Positions 1 to 6,155 are shown, counted from the first letter of the stretch. The stretch: DNA of 9,153 bases from Candidatus Woesearchaeota archaeon (GCA_018221175.1 JAAOYE010000025.1:1-9153), one strand, 5' to 3'. Notes: generated by a model from the letters alone, not told the origin. A program made the numbers and translations.

Positions 1-168
1 GTATGTTCGAAGATTTCCAATGTGTGCGTAATGATATACGGCTTGCCCAAAAAGTTACTTTCGCGACTTATTGTTTGGCCCGCATGAATACATACCCACA
101 CTTTTTCCACGAAATGGCTTGAAATCTTCCTTTTTTCTACTTAATGTATTGAATAATTTTAGTCCCAT
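1..168 (-). CDS. cysS: Cysteinyl-tRNA synthetase, N-terminal part, interrupted by a predicted 33-nt intron; runs off left edge
   Basis: CysRS charges tRNA-Cys with cysteine in the cytoplasm. From ATG at 168 the frame reads MGLKLFNTLSRKKEDF, then KPFRGKSVGMYSCGP, the classic class I CysRS N-terminus. The Cys of YSCGP (codon 84-82) matches the catalytic zinc ligand. The frame then meets TAA at 57-55. From 39 to 1, in the same frame, it resumes as VYHYAHIGNLRTY, which carries the HIGN form of the class I HIGH motif. The expected text is CGP-T-VYxYAHIGN; removing 74-42 gives CCA ACC GTA, i.e. P-T-V. A TATA box (188-198) centred about 25 nt upstream of the ATG supports expression from a leaderless transcript. 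Only about 50 codons are visible, so I cannot tell whether the rest is intact. If the insert is not spliced the gene would be dead. Family assignment is firm from the motifs. Confidence 0.88.
42..74 (-). other. Predicted archaeal BHB intron (33 nt) inside cysS
   Basis: Read on the minus strand. Outer exon helix: G81-C40, C82-G39, G83-U38 (wobble), U84-A37, A85-U36. Central helix: C77-G47, C78-G46, G79-C45, with a G80/A44 mismatch as the fourth step. Bulge 1 is A76 A75 A74 and bulge 2 is A43 G42 C41, three nt each on opposite strands. Inner intron helix: C73-G48, A72-U49, A71-U50, a U70/U51 mismatch, A69-U52, A68-U53, G67-C54, U66-A55, closed by a 10-nt loop. Cutting after the second nucleotide of each bulge, as archaeal tRNA-splicing endonuclease does, removes 74-42 and creates the codon ACC (Thr), the residue expected in CysRS. 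The insert contains an in-frame TAA (57-55). The structure and restored reading are seen in the sequence; splicing itself is inferred. The mismatch makes it a slightly relaxed BHB. Confidence 0.75.
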
Positions 169-187
169 TTAAATGTTGAAATAAGAG

Positions 188-198
188 TTATATTTAAA
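188..198 (-). promoter_or_regulatory. TATA box of cysS
   Basis: The minus strand reads TTTAAATATAA, centred about 25 nt upstream of the cysS ATG at 168. Archaeal transcription starts roughly 25 nt after the TATA box, so the mRNA would begin at or next to the start codon (leaderless). There is no Shine-Dalgarno sequence before the ATG. The box lies in the 46-bp gap after the nucleotidyltransferase stop, so cysS has its own promoter. Confidence 0.6.
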
Positions 199-214
199 GG
201 TTACAGTATGGTTG

Positions 215-1072
215 TTATACTCTTAGATTGTTTAGAATTTCTTGCTCTTCTCTATTTCTGTTTAAGATGGCTTGCTCATGAAGCTCTTCAAGCTTGTCTA
301 AAGCACCTTTTTCTTTAAGTATTTCAATAACTTTTTGATACAACTTTTTATTACCATAAAGAAAGAGGCTTTCATTCATTATTTTACATGCTATTAAATC
401 TTCAGTTGAGGTCATGCCAGTTTGTTCTTTGACTACATCAATATCTTTTAATTTAAAATCCACTTCTTCTTTATGAGGTGGTTGGCGATACCTCATTTTC
501 TGAGTAAATATTAAATCTCCAACTTTTTTGACAAGATCAGAACCAGCATCAATTGAATGAATAGCGATTAGGTCAATATCTGAACCATTATACAATCTGC
601 CGTCATGCCCTTCACGGAGTTCGGAATGGGCCATGTTATAAGCTACATCGCCTGCCAATAAAAAACAAAAATAATCTGTAAGATTATGTCCTGTATTATT
701 ATCAATAAATTTAATAATGTTTTGAGCATCCTCCTTTTTTGCAATATTTATCCTATCAATATGCGATTTCAATTCTCTGGTTTTTTCTCTTACTTCTGTC
801 TCATCTAACCCAACAATGGAGTAATCACTGAATTCTCTTGGTATTGAGGGTGAGAGGCGGGGATACCCTGACCATTTCTCTATTCTCATATATCTTGTTG
901 CAGATGCCCTTTCCATAAAGATGTCTTGGTTTAATGTACATAGACCCCATAAATTCATGACATTTTTTCTATTTTCATATGGGATTTCAACTTTTCTTTT
1001 TAGTTCTCTGCCTATCATCGCTCCTTTTTTTTGGAGGGCGTTTACTATGCATTCCTGTCTTAGTTCATACAT
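215..1072 (-). CDS. Nucleotidyltransferase-fold protein with N-terminal winged-helix-like region, function unknown
   Basis: The 285-residue protein (from ATG 1072) has a helix-rich N-terminus of about 60 residues that resembles a winged helix, a linker with a GYPRLSPSI segment, then a polymerase-beta-type nucleotidyltransferase core. The core shows LLAGD near residue 140, then GSDIDLIAI with the metal-binding aspartates at D165 and D167, and a third acidic strand EEVDFKL with D205 as likely third carboxylate. This is the acid triad of the DNA pol-beta/MNT superfamily, so nucleotidyl transfer is plausible, but the substrate cannot be read from sequence. It is longer than stand-alone MNT antitoxins and no HEPN partner is adjacent. 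An in-frame ATG at 1081 would add three residues. I prefer 1072 because the TATA box (1098-1105) then sits about 29 nt upstream, matching the neighbours, whereas 1081 is only about 20 nt away. It is divergent from the hypusination operon. Confidence 0.7.
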   Translation of the reverse strand: MYELRQECIVNALQKKGAMIGRELKRKVEIPYENRKNVMNLWGLCTLNQDIFMERASATRYMRIEKWSGYPRLSPSIPREFSDYSIVGLDETEVREKTRELKSHIDRINIAKKEDAQNIIKFIDNNTGHNLTDYFCFLLAGDVAYNMAHSELREGHDGRLYNGSDIDLIAIHSIDAGSDLVKKVGDLIFTQKMRYRQPPHKEEVDFKLKDIDVVKEQTGMTSTEDLIACKIMNESLFLYGNKKLYQKVIEILKEKGALDKLEELHEQAILNRNREEQEILNNLRV

Positions 1073-1097
1073 TTTTAGCATTAAGAAGTGGTGACAG

Positions 1098-1105
1098 ATT
1101 ATAAA
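1098..1105 (-). promoter_or_regulatory. TATA box of the nucleotidyltransferase gene
   Basis: The minus strand reads TTTATAAT, preceded by AGA, much like the nop5 promoter (AGATTTATATAAT). It is centred about 29 nt from ATG 1072 and about 20 nt from ATG 1081. This spacing favours the inner ATG as the start of a leaderless mRNA. Confidence 0.55.
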
Positions 1106-1233
1106 TCTAACGCTTTTAAAAGAATAATTTTAAAAATAACCCCTCTTTTCTAATAATTAATGAAATTTATCAAGAGAGAACACAGTTAAGAACATTTTTC
1201 TGCATAGTCCTTATTCTCTCTAAAAATATTTTT

Positions 1234-1239
1234 GGTGAT
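1234..1239 (+). promoter_or_regulatory. Shine-Dalgarno site deciding the deoxyhypusine synthase start
   Basis: GGTGAT complements the 16S rRNA 3' end (AUCACCUCC) and lies 4 nt before ATG 1244. Upstream in-frame TTG (1232) and GTG (1235) codons overlap or precede this site, so they are poor starts. Unlike most first genes in the window, this one appears to be translated from a leadered mRNA. I cannot assign its TATA box with confidence in the 1115-1230 AT-rich stretch. Confidence 0.65.
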
Positions 1240-1243
1240 AATT

Positions 1244-2179
1244 ATGGAATACGTATCTGATTTCAAATGGAAAAAAGGAATAACGGTCAAAGAGGCTGTA
1301 GATAATTATAGAAATCTTGGTTTTCAAAGCGTTGAGCTAAAAAAAGCAGCTGATGTCATTGTCAAGATGAAAAAAAACTCAGCAAAAATCTTTTTTACAT
1401 TCACATCAAACATGGTAACATCGGGGCTTAGAGGATTTTTTGCCCAGCTAATCAGTCTTAAAATGGCAGATATCATTGTAACAACAGTTGGGGGAATTGA
1501 AGAAGACATAATGAAAGCAACAGGAGAAAGATTTGCAATAGGAAAGTTTTCCACAGACGATGTCGAGCTGCACGAAAAAGGCGTAAACAGGGTTGGCAAC
1601 CTTTTAATCAACAACGAGTCTTACATGAAGTTTGAAGATATGATGATGCCAATTCTAGACAAGCTTTACAAAAAACAAAAGAGCTGGACAGTATCAGATA
1701 TGCTAAAAGAAATCGGTTTGATGCTAAAAGATGAAGATTCTATACTTTATCAGGCTGCAAAAAACAATGTTCCAATATTTTGTCCGGCAATAACTGACGG
1801 TTCGTTTGGCTTTCATCTTTATCTTTTCCAGCAAAAGCATAAGGACTTCACAGTCGACATTGTAAAAGACTTTGGAAACATTCTTTTGTCAACAAGCCAC
1901 GATGAAAAAAAAGGGGTAATTGCGCTTGGCGGCTCAATTTCAAAGCACCACGCAATTTTAGCAACACTTCTAAACGGCGGCGCAGAATACGCGGTTTACA
2001 TGACAACAGCCCATAAAACTTCTGGCTCGATGAGCGGCGCCACAACAAACGAAGCAAAGAGCTGGGGCAAGGTAAAAGATGACAGCGACGTTGCAACAGT
2101 CATTGGTGACGTGACAATAACGTTTCCTCTTGCAATGATTAACGCTCTTGAACAGCTTGATGAGGATAAATTACTATGA
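1244..2179 (+). CDS. dys: Deoxyhypusine synthase
   Basis: The enzyme moves the 4-aminobutyl group of spermidine (or, in some archaea, probably agmatine) onto a specific lysine of translation factor aIF5A, in an NAD-dependent reaction, making deoxyhypusine. The 311-residue protein carries the family hallmarks: TSNMVTSGLRG near residues 54-64 (NAD site), TTVGGIEEDIMKA at 80-92, NVPIFCPAITDGSFG at 175-189, the His pair in GGSISKHHA at 229-237, and EAKSWGKV around 270-277. K276 of the WGK motif corresponds to the catalytic lysine that forms the enzyme-substrate imine. Length is normal for archaeal DHS. Start ATG 1244 is chosen for its GGTGAT ribosome site. Its TGA overlaps the ATG of the decarboxylase (ATGA), so the two are translationally coupled. 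It heads a four-gene operon. Confidence 0.95.
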   Translation: MEYVSDFKWKKGITVKEAVDNYRNLGFQSVELKKAADVIVKMKKNSAKIFFTFTSNMVTSGLRGFFAQLISLKMADIIVTTVGGIEEDIMKATGERFAIGKFSTDDVELHEKGVNRVGNLLINNESYMKFEDMMMPILDKLYKKQKSWTVSDMLKEIGLMLKDEDSILYQAAKNNVPIFCPAITDGSFGFHLYLFQQKHKDFTVDIVKDFGNILLSTSHDEKKGVIALGGSISKHHAILATLLNGGAEYAVYMTTAHKTSGSMSGATTNEAKSWGKVKDDSDVATVIGDVTITFPLAMINALEQLDEDKLL

Positions 2180-3201
2180 ATAATCCAAAATTTATCTTGT
2201 CAAAGAAAAAAGCAATAGGGCAGTACAACAAAGTAAAAAGCTTCGCAGACATTGTCAGCTACAGCTCAAAGACAAATCAAGACGTAACAAAAATACTTGA
2301 AAAAGAAACAGACTCAATGTTTAGTGTTCATTTTGAAAACGAGCTAAAACATGTCAAAGATTTTTCAAGAATAATTTTTTTGGCGCAGGCGTGGACGAAT
2401 GAACGCATTAAAGGTCTAATTGATAGAAAAATTTCTTGGTTTATTGTCGACAACGAACCAGACCTTGATGTTCTTCTTGAGTTTCTAAAAGAAAATGATG
2501 TGAAAATCAACTTGCTTCTTAGAATGAGATTAAAGGAACTTTCTATTAGAACAGAGAAATACTTTGTGTTTGGAATGAAGTCAGAGGTAATCAATAAACA
2601 AATAAGAGAATTAAAAGATAATAAGAAAATAAAAACGCTTGGCGTTCATTTCCATAGAAAAACTCAAAATATGAGTGAGTGGAACATCGAATATGAGCTT
2701 TCAAACCTTCTTAAAAAAGAAGTATTAGAAATAATTAATTATGTAAATATTGGCGGGGGGCTTCCAATTGGATATGCAAACACCAATATCAAAGTTTTCG
2801 ATTCAATCTTTAAAAAAATTTCTGAGCTAAAAAAATGGCTGAATAAAAAGGATATAAAGCTAATCTTGGAGCCTGGAAGGTTCATCGCAGCTCCATCCTG
2901 TAAATTAGAGACAACAATTATTGGAATACATGAAAATAATATAATTGTGAATGCATCTGTCTATAACACAGACATGGATGCAATTGTTGTTCCAGTAAAG
3001 CTTCTGGTTGAAGGAGAAGGGAAAGGAGAACCTTATGTTGTTAAAGGAGTAACACCATGCTCTATGGATTTATTTAGATATAGAGTTTATCTAAAAAACC
3101 CAAAAGTAGATGACAAACTTGTTTTTCTAAACGCTGGCGCCTATAATTTTTCATCAGACTTTTGCGATCTTGAAAAAATGAAGACAGAGGTAGTAAAGTG
3201 A
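2176..3201 (+). CDS. PLP-dependent fold-III decarboxylase (arginine/ornithine/DAP decarboxylase family), probably making agmatine or putrescine
   Basis: This is an alanine-racemase-fold (fold III) amino-acid decarboxylase. The PLP Schiff-base lysine is K32 in VSYSSKTN. GVHFH (156-160) occupies the place of the HxGS strand, NIGGGLP (191-197) is the glycine loop binding PLP phosphate, EPGRF (232-236) is the second phosphate motif, PCSMD (294-298) carries the catalytic cysteine C295, and GAYNF holds the conserved tyrosine Y323. At 341 residues it is shorter than typical ornithine or biosynthetic arginine decarboxylases, with a trimmed N-terminus. The ornithine-decarboxylase CDGLD motif is altered: the Asp after the Cys is missing, so substrate cannot be taken from homology. 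Its position between deoxyhypusine synthase and an agmatinase suggests arginine to agmatine; ornithine, or carboxynorspermidine-type activity, remains possible. It overlaps its neighbours as ATGA (5') and GTGA (3'). Confidence 0.85.
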   Translation: MNNPKFILSKKKAIGQYNKVKSFADIVSYSSKTNQDVTKILEKETDSMFSVHFENELKHVKDFSRIIFLAQAWTNERIKGLIDRKISWFIVDNEPDLDVLLEFLKENDVKINLLLRMRLKELSIRTEKYFVFGMKSEVINKQIRELKDNKKIKTLGVHFHRKTQNMSEWNIEYELSNLLKKEVLEIINYVNIGGGLPIGYANTNIKVFDSIFKKISELKKWLNKKDIKLILEPGRFIAAPSCKLETTIIGIHENNIIVNASVYNTDMDAIVVPVKLLVEGEGKGEPYVVKGVTPCSMDLFRYRVYLKNPKVDDKLVFLNAGAYNFSSDFCDLEKMKTEVVK

Positions 3202-4043
3202 AATTTATGAATCTGCCAAAAGAATACAGCGATGAAAAATCAAAGTACGTAATCATACCAATAGAATACGAAAAAGATGTTACATATGGCAAAGGAGCAT
3301 CAAATGGCGCAAAAGAGATTATCAAAGCATCAAAACACCTAGAGTACTACGATGAACAATTTGATATTGAAGGATATACAAACGGAATAAGAGTTTTAGA
3401 ACCACTTAACCTGATGAATGAAGAGCCCAAAAAAGCAATGAAAATAATTAGTGAAAAAGTAAGAGAACAAAAAGAAAAATTTATTATTGGCGTTGGCGGC
3501 GACCACGCAGTCACAACCAGTCTTATAAATGGCATCGAAGATGATTTTGATGTAATAGTCTTAGACGCACATGCTGACCTAAGATATTCATGGAACAACT
3601 CAAAGCTAAATCATGCATGCGTCTGTAGAAGGCTTTGCAAAAAACACGGCGTTGGAGTAATAGGTACTCGTTCAATGGATACTTCAGAAAAAGAATTTTT
3701 AGAAGAAAACAAGAATGCATACATGATAAAAGCATATGAATATGACGAAAATAAATTAAATGAATTACTTTCAAAATTAAAAGACAAAGTGTATGTTTCA
3801 ATTGACGTAGATGTTTTTGACCCAAGCTTCATTAGAAATACAGGAACTCCAGAGCCCGGAGGATTTTTCTGGAATGATATAATAAACATTTTAAAGATAA
3901 TATTTAAAAAGAAATCAATAATAGGTTGTGATGTAGTTGAATTTGCTCCAACTCAAAATTTTGAGTCAGAAGCATATTCTCTTGCAAAACTCATATACAA
4001 AATAATATGTCTAAACGAAAATGGCAAAAAGAGAAATTATTGA
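3198..4043 (+). CDS. speB: Agmatinase-family ureohydrolase
   Basis: Arginase/agmatinase enzymes use a two-manganese centre to hydrolyse a guanidinium group, releasing urea; agmatinase gives putrescine. All metal motifs are present in the 281-residue protein: GVGGDHAVT (H103), VLDAHADLR (D123, H125, D127), SIDVDVFDPSF (D203, D205), followed by GTPEPGGF with the substrate-site glutamate E219. The length is typical of archaeal SpeB. The start is GTG 3198, overlapping the decarboxylase stop as GTGA, with a GAGGT ribosome site 6 nt upstream; the later ATG 3207 would sit 15 nt from that site. The gene context supports either free agmatine or an aminobutyl-agmatine adduct on aIF5A as substrate. The 3' end overlaps the ferredoxin-like gene by 23 nt. 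The symbol is by family; exact substrate is untested. Confidence 0.9.
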   Translation: MKFMNLPKEYSDEKSKYVIIPIEYEKDVTYGKGASNGAKEIIKASKHLEYYDEQFDIEGYTNGIRVLEPLNLMNEEPKKAMKIISEKVREQKEKFIIGVGGDHAVTTSLINGIEDDFDVIVLDAHADLRYSWNNSKLNHACVCRRLCKKHGVGVIGTRSMDTSEKEFLEENKNAYMIKAYEYDENKLNELLSKLKDKVYVSIDVDVFDPSFIRNTGTPEPGGFFWNDIINILKIIFKKKSIIGCDVVEFAPTQNFESEAYSLAKLIYKIICLNENGKKRNY

Positions 4044-4839
4044 AATCGATGAAGAAAAGTGCGACGGTTGCGGCATTTGCATTCCAAACTGTCCAGAAGG
4101 CGCGCTTCAAATCATTGACGGCAAAGCAAGGCTTGTAAGCGACCTTTTATGCGACGGGCTTGGAGCATGCATCGGGCACTGTCCAAAAGACGCAATCACA
4201 ATAACAAAAAGAGATGCAAAATCCTACGATGAAAGAAAAGTCATGGCAAACATTGTCAAGCAGGGAGAAAACACATTAAAAGCGCATCTTCACCACTTAG
4301 CCGAGCATAACCAGACCAAATTTTTAAACCAGGCAATAAATTATCTAAAAGAAAACAACCTGAAAATACCAGATTATCAAAAAAATGATGTTCTGCCATG
4401 CGGATGTTCAGGCTCAACGCTTCAAACTATTGAAAAAAAACACCATAAAAAAACATTTAAATCAAGCAATGAATCAGAGCTGGCACAATGGCCAATACAG
4501 CTTAATCTGCTTCCACCACACGCACCGTTTTTTAACAATTCAAATCTTTTAATTGCAGCAGACTGCGTTGGATTTGTAGACCCAAACCTTCACCAAGACT
4601 TTTTGCGAGGAAAAAGCGTTGCAATAGGCTGTCCAAAACTTGATGATGTTTCTGCTTATAAAGAAAAGATTCAGGCAATAATAGAGCAAAACAACATAAA
4701 AAAAGTAACAGCGGCAATAATGGAAGTTCCGTGCTGCACAGGACTTTATCATGCTGTAGAACAAGCAGTTGAAGACTCAAAAAAGAATGTTCCAATAGAA
4801 AAAGTCATAGTAAAAATTGATGGGGCAATAGAAAAGTAA
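4021..4839 (+). CDS. Dicluster 4Fe-4S ferredoxin-like protein with conserved C-terminal cysteine domain
   Basis: The N-terminal 60 residues form a two-[4Fe-4S] ferredoxin domain: C14, C17, C20 and C24 in CDGCGICIPNCPEGAL, and a second set C44, C50, C54 in LCDGLGACIGHCPKDAI. The remaining 210 residues are a conserved domain with QWPIQLNLLPP (156-166), LLIAADCVGF (176-185), AIGCPKLDD (201-209) and MEVPCCTGL (234-242). Its cysteines C127, C129, C182, C204, C238 and C239 could hold another cofactor. I recognise this as a family common in strict anaerobes and methanogens, usually annotated only as a 4Fe-4S binding protein; I know of no demonstrated reaction. The start is the ATG inside the agmatinase 3' end (23-nt overlap), since the motif spacing from residue 1 matches relatives. 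It is last in the operon and ends 2 nt from convergent fibrillarin. An electron-transfer or redox-sensing role is inferred. Confidence 0.85.
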   Translation: MAKREIIEIDEEKCDGCGICIPNCPEGALQIIDGKARLVSDLLCDGLGACIGHCPKDAITITKRDAKSYDERKVMANIVKQGENTLKAHLHHLAEHNQTKFLNQAINYLKENNLKIPDYQKNDVLPCGCSGSTLQTIEKKHHKKTFKSSNESELAQWPIQLNLLPPHAPFFNNSNLLIAADCVGFVDPNLHQDFLRGKSVAIGCPKLDDVSAYKEKIQAIIEQNNIKKVTAAIMEVPCCTGLYHAVEQAVEDSKKNVPIEKVIVKIDGAIEK

Positions 4840-4841
4840 AC

Positions 4842-4853
4842 TTATTTCTTTTT
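4842..4853 (+). terminator. T-rich tract after the four-gene operon
   Basis: The sequence just past the ferredoxin-like stop reads TTATTTCTTTTT on the plus strand, the kind of oligo-T run at which archaeal RNA polymerase terminates. It lies inside the last codons of convergent fibrillarin, so termination sites of the two transcripts would overlap. No stem-loop is evident. Confidence 0.4.
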
Positions 4854-5480
4854 AACAACAAAAACACAGTGGTCTTTCTCATAAGGCTCAAGCTCTCTGT
4901 AATCAACGATAACAACTTCTTTTTCAAGCTCTTTTCTGACCTGCATAAAGATTTCTTTTGGTTTTTTTGCAACATCAACACTTCTCGCCTTGACAAACAA
5001 AAGACCAAATCCACCAGGCTTTAAATACATCTCGCAGTTTTTTAAGAAGATTTCTGACTGGTTTTTTTGCGCAATGTCCTGATAAACAACATCAGCCTGT
5101 GTGACTAATTTAGAATAAGTGATTGGCTTGTTTGCATCGGCTAGTATTGGCGCAATGTTTTTTCTTTTTTCTGCTAAAAACACAAGGTCTTTTGCCATTA
5201 TTGGTGAAAACTCCACTGCAAACAAAAACCCGTCTTTGCCAACAATGTCAGAAATATGGCTTGGAGTAGTACCAGAAGACGCACCAAGATATAAAACTAT
5301 ATTTCCTTCCTTAATACCGATTTGTGAGACTCCTTTAAGTATTGCTGCACATAGTTTGCTTCTTTCACTGTCCCAACGTCTATAATCATTTTTTTTAAAG
5401 GTGTTTTTAGTAAATAGCGTTTTTTTGCCTCTTCTTTCTTCATAATATACGTTTGGAAACTCTTTTCTTAATTCTTTCAT
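4842..5480 (-). CDS. flpA: Fibrillarin-like rRNA/tRNA 2'-O-methyltransferase
   Basis: Fibrillarin is the SAM-dependent catalytic subunit of archaeal box C/D RNPs; with Nop5, L7Ae and guide sRNAs it 2'-O-methylates rRNA and tRNA. The 212-residue protein shows the SAM motif I as LYLGASSGTTPSH (63-75), the ribose-binding acid E90 in AVEFSP, D115 in ADANKP, and the fibrillarin signature of VVYQDIAQ (D135), LFVKARSVD (K164) and EKDHCVF (H204). With K42 in SERSKLCAAI these form the K-D-K-H catalytic set. Length is normal to slightly short for archaea. ATG 5480 is preceded by GTGAT at 4 nt and by a TATA box about 26 nt upstream. It is normally found beside nop5; here nop5 lies about 2 kb away with three genes between. 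Confidence 0.95.
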   Translation of the reverse strand: MKELRKEFPNVYYEERRGKKTLFTKNTFKKNDYRRWDSERSKLCAAILKGVSQIGIKEGNIVLYLGASSGTTPSHISDIVGKDGFLFAVEFSPIMAKDLVFLAEKRKNIAPILADANKPITYSKLVTQADVVYQDIAQKNQSEIFLKNCEMYLKPGGFGLLFVKARSVDVAKKPKEIFMQVRKELEKEVVIVDYRELEPYEKDHCVFVVKKK

Positions 5481-5501
5481 AAAATCACAGAATTTTGCTT
5501 G

Positions 5502-5511
5502 TTTATTTAAA
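5502..5511 (-). promoter_or_regulatory. TATA box of fibrillarin
   Basis: The minus strand reads TTTAAATAAA, centred about 26 nt upstream of ATG 5480, in the 33-bp gap after the membrane-protein stop. A short GTGAT ribosome-site match (5484-5488) also precedes the ATG, but the TATA spacing leaves almost no leader for it. Confidence 0.55.
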
Positions 5512-5513
5512 TC

Positions 5514-6137
5514 TTATAGCAGAATCGCGCCAAAAAACACTCCAAGATACCTAAAGAAGAAAATTTGGTATATAAGATTCATAAGATTTATATGGACATT
5601 ATGGACCTGAAACCCAATCAAAACATTCGCGCTTTCTTTAATAATCCACCTTGCAATAGGTAATATAAATCCAACTGTTGTAATAGGAACACCAAAAACT
5701 GCAAAAATTTTTGCAGCAAACGGGAAAACAAGCCAGATAATACCATTAATGCCAGCAGCAGTAAAGTTAAACTTGATGTTTCTTTGCTCATGCATCACAA
5801 TAAAAACAACAGTTGCTGCAAACGCTAGAAATAGGTTATAGTAATAGCCAAACAATATTGATATTATCGAAACTTGCTCTATACCAAGCTTAAAGTCAGT
5901 TGATTTAAAAAGCCACTGCACAATCCTGTCAATTGCTAAAAAAAACAAGAAGAACAAAAGTGGTTTTATCTGGACTAAAATAACAAGTGCAACTAGTCCT
6001 GTGATTGTAAGAAGTGTTTCTTTTGGATATGCTTTGTATATCCTCTTGAAGTCTTTGTATAGAACTGTAAAAGGATTTTTTTTAGGTGGCGACTCTTTTC
6101 CATGCAAGCGTTGTGTTGAAATGATATACCCCCTCAA
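5514..6137 (-). CDS. Multi-pass membrane protein, unknown function
   Basis: The 207-residue (maximum) protein is dominated by hydrophobic segments at roughly 42-69, 84-115, 128-150, 152-178 and 183-205, suggesting about five to six membrane passes, after a basic N-terminus (NPFTVLYKDFKRIYKAYPKE). I see no catalytic motif and do not recognise the family. The start is uncertain. The frame opens after a TGA with TTG 6137, but the nearest TATA-like box (6148-6155) predicts transcription near 6125. That would exclude TTG 6137 and leave TTG 6107 (197 residues) or a non-standard ATT. A G-rich stretch (6129-6135) resembles a ribosome site but no good start codon follows it. It lies 29 nt downstream of the PH-like protein gene on the same strand, so joint transcription is possible. 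Both products are predicted membrane proteins. Confidence 0.7.
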   Translation of the reverse strand: MRGYIISTQRLHGKESPPKKNPFTVLYKDFKRIYKAYPKETLLTITGLVALVILVQIKPLLFFLFFLAIDRIVQWLFKSTDFKLGIEQVSIISILFGYYYNLFLAFAATVVFIVMHEQRNIKFNFTAAGINGIIWLVFPFAAKIFAVFGVPITTVGFILPIARWIIKESANVLIGFQVHNVHINLMNLIYQIFFFRYLGVFFGAILL

Positions 6138-6147
6138 TATTAATCAT

Positions 6148-6155
6148 ATTTTATA
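6148..6155 (-). promoter_or_regulatory. TATA-like box upstream of the membrane-protein gene
   Basis: TATAAAAT on the minus strand lies just after the PH-like protein stop. By the spacing seen at other genes it would start RNA near 6123-6126, within the opening codons of the longest frame. It may instead be incidental AT-rich sequence. Confidence 0.3.

Noticed and set aside
42..74. Programmed ribosome bypass or stop-codon readthrough across the insert
   Set aside because: Readthrough would add 11 residues within the active-site core between the zinc Cys and HIGN, and no bypass take-off/landing codon pair is visible. The BHB fit is the better explanation.
1..168. Reading the cysS fragment as a simple pseudogene or as plain non-coding DNA
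   Set aside because: Both sides of the stop are in the same frame and perfectly CysRS-like, a promoter is in place, and the insert is removed exactly by a structured BHB. Decay would more likely leave frameshifts. The full gene is still needed to be certain.
1082..1243. Small RNA, tRNA or riboswitch in the divergent gap
   Set aside because: The stretch is AT-rich with only a weak CTCTT/AAGAG inverted repeat and a long loop. No cloverleaf, box C/D pair or conserved aptamer is seen; it is best read as two promoters and a leader.
1324..1614. Minus-strand open frame of 96 codons inside deoxyhypusine synthase
   Set aside because: It is fully antisense to conserved NAD-site codons, with low-complexity Ser/Ile composition typical of shadow frames.
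5119..5385. Plus-strand open frame of 88 codons inside fibrillarin
   Set aside because: It lies opposite conserved fibrillarin motifs, has no promoter or ribosome site, and its protein resembles nothing; it is an antisense shadow.
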